The position numbers and the translations under genes were made by a program. From positions 109,485-173,484 of the forward strand of contig PUQB01000399.1 of NCBI GenBank assembly GCA_003024785.1: DNA of 64,000 nucleotides, written 5' to 3'. Source of the DNA: Selaginella tamariscina (lineage: Eukaryota; Streptophyta; Lycopodiopsida; Selaginellales; Selaginellaceae). Shown in pieces: positions 25,000 through 37,690 of this stretch. The stretch's first letter is position 1. Each line of letters begins with the position of its first letter. The notes below the pieces were generated by a model. That model was not told the origin of the DNA and did no database searches. It worked only from the letters and a program-made list of their open reading frames with translations.

Positions 25000-25205
25000 G
25001 TCCACAAGAGGACAATTGAAGGTATTAGGAGGTCTGCAAGGGAATGGCTGGATGCCCTAGAAGGAAGGCCAGAGGTCCATAAGAGGATGGCTAGAGGTCT
25101 CAAGAGGAGGGCTGAAAGGTTCATAGGGGACAACTAGAGGTCCCAGGAGGACAGCTAGAGGTTCGCAAGGGACAACCAAAGGTCTGCGAGAGGACGACCA
25201 TGGGC
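25000..25205 (+). repeat. Short tandem repeat, unit about 27-30 bp
   Basis: Six to seven diverged units resembling AGGTCCRYAAGAGGACRRC lie inside the gag region of the family A element, giving a GA-rich stretch without spacer coding features. Confidence 0.65.
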
Positions 25206-28200
25206 ATTATGAGCCATGGTTATGGTAGTGATGGCTATAGGTCATCATGAGGAAGGACGATATAGGTGGCCATCATAAAATTCCAAGAAGTAGGTGAATA
25301 ATGGTGACATGGTTTGACTGCCAACCACTGGATGAGGTGGCAAGTGTCGATCAAACTATAAGAGGAGATTGGCTTCAACATGCCACATAACAACATACAT
25401 TCATATAGAGTTTCCAATAGGCTCTCCCATAGCAACAAGCAACATGGGCGCCCTTGGCTGCACTGATAGCCAGGAAGCGCCCAATCTTAAAATAGCCCAA
25501 TGTAGCATAGATTTCCCCTTCGTATGGAAGGTGGAAGCATTCCTTTTTCATGAATAGATTCTAGTTCTTCTCCTTCATAATATGTTACAAGGTGATCATT
25601 GGTTGGCGGGAGCTTGTAGACAACCATGGCATTTTATCTACCACTAAACCTAACGAACCCAATTCGTTTAGTGACCCAAAAGGGTGGACTACATTAGCGG
25701 AACTCCCTCCAATGCACAGCCACCAAGAGGCTCTGTGTAGACCCCCTGCATGTCTGAGATGGGTGTTGGTAATAGTGCTTTGGCAACTCCACATCTAAGG
25801 AACTACTCGTGCAAGGTTGAGACAAACCAAGAGCATGTTTGGACACTTTCTAAGAAGAGAAGAGCGAAGAAGAGGTAATTCATAATTAGTTAATCTAAAG
25901 CAAAAAACAAGGGAGTTCATCGATGACAACACTGTTCACATGTTAGGATATATCGCTTGGTTTAGAGATCCACCAATTGAACTCACCAAGAAGATGTGGT
26001 ATCGGAAGGGACTGTGGCTAGATATCTACAAATAGATGGGGTTGGATGATGATCAAATGTTTGATAAGTTACTTCGGTAGGGCAAATGACATGACTATAG
26101 ATGAGGAAAACCTCTTGGACAATCCAAAGACCGTACGAAGGGAGCAACATCCAAGAGCCAAGGAGCAAGGACAACACTCATGAGGGGAGAAATAGAGATC
26201 GACAATTAGGAAGGCCAACCTGACAACAACCCTCACCAAATTGGGGTATATAGTGCTCGGAGACAAGTATTGTAAGGTTTGTAATGTTCGAGGGTTCCAC
26301 AACACAGACAATTGCTATAGGCTGACTAAGCTATGAGCTAGCCCCACTCCAAATAGCCGCAACAATAGTCGAATGGAAGTCAAAGGCAGACATGGACAAC
26401 CAAAGGGGCCAAGGATGCAATACTAACAGGAATGACCAATCCCACAGAAGGTCATGGTCGGGGGAGCGTAGCCAACAATCACAATCTTGAGTGTGCCAAT
26501 CCTATTGGCCGAGGTATAACAATAGGGATAGACAATTGAAATGCTGGGAGATGGTTTATGCACTGTGCAATGGTCACCATCCACTTTACTGTTACTCTTG
26601 GATCTTGCTGATCAAGCCAATGCTAGAAGTGCACGTGCTGGGAAACATAGAGATAGCAAACGCGATGACCACTCTTCCTCGACGTTGACCTAAGCACCAC
26701 ATGCCAACCATGTAGCAATGTTACCATCGGAACTACAATGCATGGCAATCACAAAGTCACAAGCCCAACAAACAAACAAGGCCAACCAACCAATTGACTT
26801 GGAGAACGAGGATAATGGGGAGTCCAGCGAGGAGGTAGCGGAAGAGCCCTCCAAGTTGGGACAATGGGTGAAGAAGCTTGCCGAAGTGGAGGCCATAATG
26901 GAACAAGTAGACTCACTTAGGGTCAAGGACTAGTGGGAACGAAAAAATCCAAGAAAGCATCATAGGTAAAATCTAGGAGACCTAGGTATTAGTGACCATA
27001 GCTACTTTGCTTATCTCTCGAATTATATGAAGTCCTCACCTGAGAGTTGCACGAACCCACTATAGAGCCACTGAGGATCACAACAACAATAGTGGACTTT
27101 GTGGATGATGTGCCGGCCATACTAGTCCAACTTGCGGGCCACACCATCTAGAACGTCATTGTGGATAGTAGTTTGGGTGTGAACATTATGTTGGTCGAAC
27201 TTCACCAAAAGCTAAGAATGCAACCTCTGGAGCTCTCACCATTTCTCGTGCGTATGGCAAACCAAACCAAGGTGACACCCAAGGCCATTATGAGGAGAGC
27301 AAAGATCAAGATTCAAGGCGTGAAATTCTTGATCAATGTCATCATCCTCAATATGTACTCCAAAGGGGGATTTGACCTACTGTTGAGTTGACCATGGCTC
27401 AAGGGTGCAAGGGTGCAGCATGAATGGGAACACTCGCAAGTAAGCTTCCCCACCATGAAGGGACTAATATCTGTGACAATAAAGCAAATTTGGGCACCAC
27501 CTTTGAAAGCTCACTCACAAGAATATCATGTGCCAAACTAGAGCGAAGGGTTCAACAATGACGAAGAGTTAGCCATCCTAGCTGGCCTAGAGAGGTAGAC
27601 CTCCACCAGGAGGTATGGAAGATTGCCACAACCTACCACATGACTAGGATAGAGATAGAGACGAAAGTCCCAAATGTGCACATCCCAAAGTGGCCCATAC
27701 TATGGAAGGAGTTGAGGCATGTCGCTCTGCCAACTCACAAGGAGTACCATAACAAGCCTACATACGGGTGGAACATTATCCCTGAGGCAACGATAACACA
27801 AGTTAACGTAGGTATGGATGAGGAACCCCAATTGGTGTAGATTAACGCCCACGCAAAGAGCTCAATGAACGAATCATCGATTGCCTCTACAGCCACGAAG
27901 AGGTGTTTGCTTGGACGTATCATGACCTGAGGGGGTATTTCTAGAGTTGTGTCAGCACATGATCAAGCTGAAGCCCAACACAAAGAAAAGATATGGCATC
28001 AACCCTAACTATGCACAGAAGGCTAAACAAGAAATCAACAAGTGGCTAGAAATGGACTTTGTGTACTCCATCGAGAACCTGGAGTGGTTGTCACTGATTG
28101 TCATTGTGCCAAAGAAGGACGGGCATCTGAGGATTTGGATAGATTATTGACAACTAAATGTAGCCATAGAAAAAGACCCGTTCCCCATCCCGTTCACCAT

Positions 28201-30059
28201 CCCGTTCACCAAGGCCATCTTGAAGGATGTAGTGGGGCATGAGTTGTACTCTTTCATGGACAAGGTCATGATCATGATGGAAGACATAGCCAAAACAATG
28301 TTGATCACTGATTGGGGGGCTTACGCCTTTAAGGCCTTTACAATGCCCCAACCACTATTTCAAAGGTTGGTCCAATGAGTATTCCTAAACAATCTCACGG
28401 ACTTCATACAAGCATTCCTAGATGACTTCACGGCATATGGACTAGCGGGAGAGCATGTGGAGCATCTTGAATGGGTGTTTTGGCATTGCCAGAAGTACGA
28501 AATATCTCTTAACCCATCAAAATGTGTGTTTATCATGACCGCAGAGAAGTTACTAGGACACATCATATCCAAGGAGGGCATCACAATAAACCTAGGATCA
28601 GTGCTAGCAATAGCAAAAATGCCACACCCCAAAACATTATTGAGCTCTGGCAATTCTTGGGAAAGACATGCTTCTATTGCAAGTTCATTAGTATGCCAAT
28701 AGGCTACTCAAAAAGGAAGTATTGTATGAGTGGATGGCCGACTGACAAATGGCAATTGAAGAGATAAAGCGCCAACTAGTGGAAGTGTCCATACTCATTC
28801 CACCGGACTAGAATCAACAATTCCACTTACAAATAGATGGATCTAACAGGGTGTTGTTCATCCCAAGAAGATGAAGCGTAGATGTTGCACCCCATAGCAT
28901 ATAAAAACTGGCTCATGACACTGCCGAACGCAACTACTCAGCTACAAACAAGGAGTGCATGAAAGTGATTTATAGGGTCTTAAAGTTTCGTCACTATCTT
29001 AAGAGCAACCACTTTGTGTTAATTGTGGATCACCACACCTTGCTTTATCTCATCAACAAGCCACTACTGATGAGACGATCAGCAAGGTGGATTCTCTTAC
29101 TATGAGAGTTTGATTTCATCGTGATCCACAAGGCGGGTAAGTTACATGTATCCCTTGATCTCTTGTTTAGGATACTGATTAGTGAATGACCCTAGTCCGC
29201 ACCACTTCTCGACATACTCGATGTTGACCTCTTTGAAGTTGCAGTAGAACATCATGACCCCCCACAGACTAACTGGAGTGGCAATAGCCGATATGTCGCT
29301 ACCTTAGTAACAAACTAATGGGAAATCCTGGAGTGGCGACAACCGATACTCTGCTACCTCATTAACAAATTGAACGGGCTTTCTAGGATGTCTCCTAGCC
29401 ACAGATGCAACCTTTCCCATGCTTGCCATTCTAGTTGATTAGTGATCATATATACAACTAGGGGAGAGATGACATCCTCTGAATATGTCCCCTAGGGTGG
29501 GAAATCCCCAAGATCCTCAACTCAGCAAATGTGGGACTTGGTGGCAGACACTTTAGAGGGAAGAAAACAACTAGGAAGATCCTATAAACATAACTGTGGT
29601 GGCCAACTATCTTCTAGGATGCCATAGGAACAGTGAGAAGCTGCAGTGACTATCAGTGAATTGGCCAACTAACGACTAGCAAAGGCATGGAGTACCACCA
29701 ATCAATAGGAATTGTGGCGTTTGAAAAATGGGGCCTAGACTTTGTAGGCTGATCCATCCGAAGGCCCATACAACACACTAGGTAAATTGTAGTGCCAATG
29801 GATTACGCCATGAAGTGGGTAGAAGTGAAGGCATTAAGAGAGGCAATGGCAAGGTAGACAACCAAGTTCATTTATGGGAACATTCTGACAAGGTTTGGCT
29901 GTTTTCATTTGATAGTGGTCAAACCACCGTCAACCCATTCCGTAGGCATGGTGTTCAAGAAACTCGGTGGCATGTGGAGCGTCTGCTGTAGAATAAGGAG
30001 AAGAACAAATGTCCTCATGTTGTTTCTGTACCTTTTTAAAAGAGTGTTGACATAGCAAT

Positions 30060-31925
30060 TCTAGTGACATCATCTAAGATGACTAGCTCGTCTATCCATG
30101 CACCTTGATTATGCAATGACAGTATTGCCTAATCATCATTTCCCTCATAGTACATGCCTCACATGTGTGGCCCACCCACATGGACCATGTGACCATGTGA
30201 GTAGTTTCTAAGAACTAGCTCCCCTGTCAAATGACCATTGATTTCACTTGGCCACTTGTCGTCCCCTTGTTTGGTGGGCCCTCTGTTGTTGCTCCTCTAT
30301 GCCAAGGTGCCTTGGTCAATGTTTCGATCTATTGGATGTACAGCTTAAGGTGGTTCCCATTGACCTTCTATTGCAGTGGTTGTCCATTGACGCCCAACAA
30401 CACCATCCCATTGTTGAAAGACCATGAGGACCTCATATGGTCCTTTCCATTTTGGTTTGAACTTACCCTTTCAAAGTTTTTGCGGCTTCTTGTACCACCA
30501 TACTCACTATCTAGGTTCATACTTGTCAGAGTTTTTACCTAGTGCCACATAGGTGGCTTGCCAGATGCCAACCATGGAATCCCCTCTTTGGAAACCTCAC
30601 GAAATCTAGTAAAGTAACCCATATTAGGAACCCATCCTTAGGAACTTAAACCTTCGACTGACTAAGTCCACGAACGAGGTTCACCTTGTGAATTAAGATA
30701 CGTGGGCCATCTGAGCTACATGTATCGTTCCTAACTTGGAATGGTTGAGGTAGTCGGAGCAAGGCCTCAACCACTAGTTTTGTGGAATATGAACTCGGAC
30801 AATGCCTTTGAGCTTGCAAGTAGGTTTTCAGACCAAGGAATTTGACTAACTCGGAAGTGACATACCTAGTCACAAAGGTGTAATATTGCCAACATTAAGG
30901 GTAGACTAACCCAAAGATGGGATGTACCCCTATCATATGGACGTTAAGGTGGCACAATAGAGGGTTGCGCTTTGACGACTTAAGCTTAGCTTGCACCGGT
31001 AGGAAAATAACAAGCTCTTTTTTTAACCTAAGAACTCTCACTATATATACTCTACCTTATTTATGTGATAGAGGCCCCTCTTGTTTTCCTAAATGAGTAA
31101 GTGGCTAACTCAAAAATGCTAGCCCCTAACCTAACCCTAAACCTAACCCCTAGTAGGGCAACCCTAGGGTTAGGTCAACCCTAGGGTTGTCCCTAACCCT
31201 TTTTGACAAGCTATACTTTGTGAAAAACTTACCTTAGAACGTCAAATTAGGAGAGAATTTTCTAAAAAGTAAGTGCTACCTTTGCCTAGAGTTTCTCGAG
31301 ATATCTAATGACAATCGACTGAACTACCCTAAACACCTAAGTGCACTAAACATGGCTGTTTCTCACTATGTCTAGAGTTCGTCACATAATCCAGTAGGTA
31401 ATAACAATCAACCTTCAAAGTAAAGGGTCAAGTCATAATAAAAACTATGACAATACCTCTGAAGCTTCTGTTTCTTGTTTCTCTTGTTTGATTGGTTTTG
31501 ATGGGTCTCCCTAGTTTGCTATGCCACAAGCTGCTCCTTGTTGAGTTATTCTAGATGTTCTAGCCTTCTCTAGGTAACCGCTAGCTCTTCCATGATTTTG
31601 TTCTTTAGGCTTGTCCGTAAGCTGGGGATGGCGAACTTCCATGGCATGATGGTCTCCAAACCATATGCCAAATGGAAAGGTGTGGCTCCGATTGTGGCTT
31701 TGAAGGTTGTCTAGTAGATGGATGGTAACATTTCCTCTCACCGTTGGGGTTCGTTGTGGCAGAGCTTCCTTAAGATGGTCACTAGTGTCTTGTAGCTTAT
31801 CCATTCCTTTGTGGGTAATAAGATGTTAACGTGCGATGCTTGATGACGAATGTGCCAACCAGCTCACAAACCATTTTGTTGATGAAGTGACTTCTTTGGT
31901 CTGACACCAGTTCAAGCCCAGCAGG
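30060..31925 (-). mobile_element. Inverted 3' segment of a family A Gypsy element, broken
   Basis: Read on the minus strand this holds the second half of an integrase (GLELVSDQRSHFIN, FVIKHRTLTSYYPQ), the post-integrase region, and a 3' segment that also occurs on the plus strand at about 36770-36890 and on the minus strand at about 60860-60975. It is opposite in direction to the flanking family A pieces, and a solo LTR is inserted in it. Broken in several places. Confidence 0.7.
30867..31452 (+). mobile_element. Solo LTR, family B, 586 bp, with ATACC target duplication
   Basis: The 5-bp sequence ATACC flanks both ends (30862-30866 and 31453-31457). The termini are TAGTCA and TGACA. The body matches the right-hand third of the larger solo LTR at 47118-48856, including GGCACAAYAGAGGGTTG, the ACTATATATACTC promoter-like stretch and the AAAACTATGACA end. 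No internal coding region remains. It is inserted in the inverted family A segment. Confidence 0.75.
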
Positions 31926-32560
31926 TGCAAACAAGAGGCAATTCAGAAGGGAGGCTGAATAGTGGAGCAAGAAATGTATAGCAGGTACGGACCTACAACG
32001 ACGACTGGTAAGCAGCATTGACAACAAGCTAGATTTGATTGTCTGGATCAACCACCAAGGTATTAAGGACAACATGCATGAGGGAGGTGCATTAAGTTAG
32101 TAAGATAAGACCCCATCATAGAGCGGCGGCCCAATGGGGGATTACCATCTAGTCTATGTCTTAGTACCACCCAACCCACTATATAAGCATGAAGGTAAGT
32201 AGTGGGTAAGGGTCCTTCTAATCCATCTTCTTGTGTGTCTTGTTCTAGCCATCTCTAGGGAAGGGGCCACCTTGTACATTTAAGAGGCAATATATACATA
32301 TCTCTTATGTCCACCATTGCCCACCTCCCAAATCTCTTTCGTTCCTCTCCTCCTCTTGCTCCCTCCTCGATGGGAACTCGCACACCACTAGAAGGGGAGC
32401 TCCATTCCACTGGTACACAAACCCTTGGCGGTGTCCAAGTAGAGGCCACCACAAGACCTTCTTATACATCCCAAAGTAACGGTCGGACCCCCGCCTTGGA
32501 AACTCGGGGGATTGGGCATTGGCAATAGCATCTTGGCAACCACCAAAACTACTTAAGTCA
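31926..32560 (+). repeat. LTR-like block, family A copy 2
   Basis: Contains CAACCCACTATATAAGC (TATA near 32167), a GGGGCCACCTTGTA block near 32265 and the TTGGCAATAGCATCTTGGCAACCACC end. It is collinear with the copy at 60030-60560 over the whole stretch, including about 130 bases before the conserved GGATCAACCACCAAGGTATT block. Confidence 0.65.
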
Positions 32561-35500
32561 CCCCGCAGAGTCCTTGATGACAAGAAATAGATCAAGCGCA
32601 TTAGATTGGCATTGATGCAGGAAGTCCACATAACCTCTAGGGGGAACAATAGGATAGCAAAACTAGTATTCCCCAAGTACTCCATGTTCAAGGAGCTGAT
32701 CGAGCTATCGAAGCCAGAGAGAAGATGCGTTTGATGGGGGTTTTCAATCTCTCATGGAACAGGTAGAGGACCAGGCGTTTGCAGAGAGAGCAAGATGGTT
32801 CATACAATCCGCCCAGCTAGAGACATGAAAGACCAAGTGATCCAAAATAAGATTCAACCTAGGGGGAAGTGCATCGTATTATGTGGGGATTGACAACCTA
32901 GTGTTGATCTTCAATCTACCAGGGGATGTGTTGTCATTGGATGGTCTTTTGAAACTCACGTACCAATGGTTCCTAGCGGACAAGGAGGAAATCTCCCTAT
33001 CTAGGTTCAACTTATAGGAAGGGAGGAGGTAGATGAGTTCCTCGCACTTGTTATTGTCAAGCCACAATTCAAGAGCAAGGAGGCTTGACTCAAGAGCATG
33101 ACAAGAACTAGGAATAAGACGAGAATAAGAGGCAAGGAGCAAGACAATAACAAGACAAGAACAAGGAACAAGAATGATCGTAGAATGACTGGTGTTGATA
33201 GTAATTGATTGTACAATAATTAGGTCAGAGCTTTTATGCTCACAACTCGAAGAGCTAATCTAGGCATGAGCCTAATTTAGTCATGAGCTAAAAATGATGT
33301 CCCTTATCCTATAGGCATATCATGTGGCCATATTCTGTATCTCGTATTCTGTATCATGTATCCTGTATCTGGTCCCATATCCTGTATCATGTATCCTGTA
33401 TTGGGACGTGACAGTTACCTTTATATTTACAAGAAGAATAGAAAGGAGGATCGCCACACGGTTGGTGAAAGCTCTATGTTGTGCATGGGAAGGGATTGAG
33501 GTGGACTTGGTGGACTGCCTAAAACACTACATGATTTCTGTTTTAACCCATGGCATCAATGCGATCAAAAGTGAGAGCAAATGGAGACTCTCAATGACTA
33601 GACACATCTACATCATGATCGCTTGGCTACTTAGTCAAGTTCCAACCCCTGTACCTACACAACTTTGGACCAACACCGCAAAACACTGAGGAGGGGAGCA
33701 ATTCATGACAAGCTGGTTGGACAACTAGAGGTGGCAAAGTCATCTCAGAAAAGGGGACGAGACAAAGAATCTCTAGAGTCAAAGCATCTAAGATTCAGAA
33801 ATCTACAAGAGAAGGAGCGGAGACCTCCGGCAACAAAATTGATCCCATTAGTTTCTATTGCGATAGGGCCCTAATTACCCTCAAACCCACCACAAGCACA
33901 ATTGGAATCAATGGAACACGCCAAACAACCACCACAATCTCTAGCAATCGAGCCAGAACCAGAAGGAGTAGAATTGGAGGTGGAGTTGTTAGATGTGTAC
34001 CACCACTTCTATGCAAACAGGCTTTGGGCATCTAGAGTCAAAGGGGATCTCATGAAGGCCTTTTGTCAAATTAGAAAAGGTATGCATGTCTAACAAATTC
34101 AATCTCAAGGGGATAACTGAGCAACATGATGCCATCATGGAAAGCCTCACAAGCCGGTATCAAACCACCCAAAGGGACTCCAAGCAATACAACACATAGG
34201 TCCTCTAGGGTGTTCGACAATGGAAGAAGGCAAAGAAGGAGCATTCATGTAGCAGACTTGCACCTTCATAACTTCTGCACTCAATGAGCTCCAAAAAAAG
34301 CATGAGGATCTTCGCAAGAGCCACGAGCAACTCCAACATAGTTGTGAAAAACTTCAGCATGACCATGCCAAGAAGGCTCGACGAACCTAGGAGAATAGTG
34401 CCGAGTTGGAATAAAAGGAAGTGGAGCTCAAGGATGCCTATGACTAATAGCCACAACAAAGACAGAGCTGCACAAACTGAACAACTAGCTCAAGGCACAA
34501 AAGCAGGAGCTAAAAAGGGTCAAGGCACAACTCACAACCCAAGACAGGGAAACCACACCAGATGATTGGGCCATAGTGATTTCGCCTGAACAAGATGATA
34601 GCAGGAGAGAGTACAGGCAACCAAGACCAAGGTAAGCTAAGTGTTGACCACAATAGAGGAGCTGGAAGGGAATGCACATGACCACGAGCAACAGATTAAG
34701 GAGGAGGAGCTACACTTAGTGTAGGAGCAGATTGAGGAGCTCGAGGCAAAGCTTGCACAAGTTCAGGAATAAGATGCGGGCATCACATCCAAGCTATAGG
34801 GGCCACTGAGCTCAAGGATGCCATGATAGCCGTGCTAGAGATCAAGTTGGAAGCAGTCGAGAAGGAGGCCGCTACATACCTCAAGCACTACGAGGTAGGC
34901 CAAGAACACTAAAGACATGGCCCAAGGATGTGCAAGCAAGTAAGTCTAGGCATCTAGTTGACGGTGTATGGCCACCCACCAAGACGGATAGGCATATCAC
35001 TCAAAGTTACAATGGGCAGGGGGCCGTAACTCGCTCCTTTGCTAAGTGTAGCTCCTATGCTAAGTGTTGTTAATAAAAATAAAAATAAATCCCACATCTA
35101 GCCTGCAAAGTCCCTAACGACCACCTATGAATCCATGTCCACACAATCCTCTAGAACCCTAGAATTTTGATCAAATATACTACCTAATCCAACGATTATC
35201 CTAAAATCACCATTCGACTATTGATATCCTACCCCATCCAATGGTAAGGTTACCAGCGAGATGGATCCTCCTATTACAGGAGTTCAACTTCCATGTGGTC
35301 CATAAGGCAGGTAAATTGTACAATCGCCTAACCTCCTATCTAGGATACCTAGAAGCGAATATCCCAAGGCCACACCACTACTCGATATGCTAGATGTAGA
35401 CCTCTTTGAAGTACCAGTGGAACAACATGACTAGCCACAAACCACTAGACCAGCAACCAACACAGATATCTCGGAGTGGCAACGACCAATACAACATTAC

Positions 35501-36890
35501 CTCACCAACAGACTCAACAGACTTTTGGGGATGACTACTATCCATAGGTGAAGCCTCACCCAAAAGTGCTTGCCGTTCCAACTAATTGGGGATCAGCTAT
35601 ACAAATAGAGGAGAGATGACATCCTCCAGAGATGTCCCCTAGTGTGGGAAATCCTTGAGATCCTCGGTGCAACACACGCGGACATGGTGCTAAACACTTC
35701 GAGGGGACAAGATAGCTAGGAAGATTCTACAGATAGGACTATGGTGGTCCATGATCTTCCAAGATACCACCAAGGCAACGAGAAGCTGCAACAATTGTCA
35801 ACAAATTGGTAAACCCATGGAGTACCAACTATCAACATGAATGGCGGTGTTTGAGAAGTGGGATGGCCCACATGACACACTCCAGGTACATCGTGGTGGC
35901 AATAGACTACACCACGAAGTGGGTAAAGGCAAAGGCACTTAGGGAGGCAACAGGAAGGCAAATAACGAAGTTCATCTATGAAAACATCCTAACGAGGTTT
36001 GACTATAATATTAGACCAGGGGAGTCACTTCATTAATGAAACCATTTGTGAGCTGGTTAGCACATTTGTCATTAAGCACCGCACTTCAATAGCTTATTAC
36101 TCACAAGGAAACGGATAGGCCCAGTCCAGGAACAAGACACTAGTGACAATCTTGAGAAAGCTCTACCATAACAAACCTAGACGGTGGGAGGAGATGTTAC
36201 CATCCATCTTATGGGTGTATTGAACGACCTTCAAAGCCGCAATAGGAGCAATGTCATTCCGTCTTGCCTATGGCCTGGAGGCCGGAGTTCATCATGCCAT
36301 GGGAGTTCACCATACCCAACTTATGGACAAGCTTGGAGAATAGGATCATAAAAGAATTAGTGGTTATCCAAAGAAGTCTAGAACAACTAGAACAGCTTGA
36401 CGAAGAGTGGTTGGTGACACAGCTAACCAAGGAGACCCACCAATAGCAAGTCAAATGAGAGAGAGATAGGAGAAGGAAACTCCAAAGGTACAAACCAGGG
36501 CAGTGGGTCTGGTGGTATAGAAGCCACAAATACTTCAAAAAAGCAAGGACCATATAAGGTCCTCGAGACCTTCGACAACAGAATGATACTAATGGGAGCC
36601 AATGGACAACCACTATGGCAAAAGGTCAACAGGAACCACCTTAAGCCATACTACCACCTAGTTGAAGCCCCAACAAGGCACCTTGATACGAAGGAGCAAC
36701 TACCACATGACACCCTCACAGAGCAATAGAGGTTGGAGCAGTTCAAGCCAAAGGAAGGGGCACCCAATAGGAAAGTCAGCCCTCCCTAGCCACAAGTGTG
36801 GCCAGCTCACAGGGTCACGTGGTCCACAAGGGTGCACCATATGCTTAAGACACATATTATGAAGGTAATGATGGTCAGGTGGTGCCATTA
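32561..36890 (+). mobile_element. Ty3/Gypsy family A element with coiled-coil segment, broken
   Basis: Plus-strand order: a gag-like region (about 32600-33690, with the AWEGI...VDWVDCL-type motif shared with the fragment near 37590), an acidic then strongly helical Gln/Glu/Lys-rich region (about 33900-34900), the end of RNase H (about 35240-35420), integrase (about 35860-36420, [20 protein letters not shown]) and the post-integrase region (about 36480-36700). Most of the reverse transcriptase is absent between about 34930 and 35240. Old and broken in many places. Confidence 0.7.
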
Positions 36891-37690
36891 TTATACAATT
36901 AAGTCACAAGGGTAAACGCGTCAGTCACCTTAATTGACATCATTAGGACTGCCAGGTCGGCAACACCCTTTAAAGGGACAATAGAAGTAAACATAGGGCG
37001 CATGTTCCGCTCACTCTGTAATAGGTTTGCTCACCTCCCAACAAAGCAGTCCAACACCCCTCCTACACCATGATAACTAAATGAACCAAATGCTACATGC
37101 CAGCATTCATCCGGGAGATTTAGGTGCCTTACAAAGGCTAGGAAAGGACAACAGAGCTCGTAGCACTCAGTACTCCAAATTCAAGGATTTGATTTAATGA
37201 CCCAATGTCCAGGAGACTAGAAAATAGATGCGCCTCCTCAAGAAATCGAGGTTTGCTGAGATAACCAGACGATTCATCTAGACTACACAACTAGAGACCA
37301 GGAAAATCAAATGATCAGGGATCTGATTTAGCTTAGGAGGCAATGGGTCTTTCTATGTGGCCCTAAACCAGTTGGCAACTGTGTTCGAGCTACCAAATGA
37401 CGGCCTAGCACTAGAGGAGCTGCCAGAGCTTGAGCACCAATGGTTCCCCGCCAAGAGGATGAAATGGCACTATCCAAGCTCAACATACAAGAAGGAGAGG
37501 AGGTGACAAATTTCTAGCACTCACGACATTCATGTTCACTAAGAGAATGAAGAGGCGCATTGCCACAAATGCCTTCTACAATGCCTGGGAGGGAGTCATA
37601 GTGGATTGGGTAGACTGCCTCAGGAATTACATGATCCCGGCACTGACCCACAATATCAACAGGATCTAGAAGGGGACAATGCAGAAGCTC
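36891..37690 (+). mobile_element. Family A gag-like fragment
   Basis: From about 37140 this repeats the gag-like region found at about 32680-33600, with the same order of motifs ending in a WVDCLRNYMIPALTHNIN stretch. The left 250 bases may be LTR or leader sequence. The right edge joins a different Gypsy fossil at about 37690. Confidence 0.6.

Larger units (their letters stand above)
22815..30050 (+). mobile_element. Ty3/Gypsy LTR retrotransposon, family A, broken
   Basis: Order on the plus strand: LTR-like block, long leader, gag (about 24615-26330, including a CxxC-H-C knuckle near 26270), retropepsin region (about 27140-27400), reverse transcriptase (about 27947-28700), RNase H (about 28850-29190) and the front of an integrase (about 29500-29990). 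RT is recognised by VPKKDGHLRIW and by FLDD-like surroundings, and integrase by DYAMKWVEVKALREA. The element is a fossil with many breaks spread over all parts and looks old. No matching right-hand LTR in normal position was found; the right side joins an inverted segment. Confidence 0.8.

Noticed and set aside
31125-31200. CCCTAA-like repeats near 31130
   Set aside because: They are degenerate and lie inside the solo LTR, where CCTAACCC motifs are part of the family, so they are not a telomere tract.
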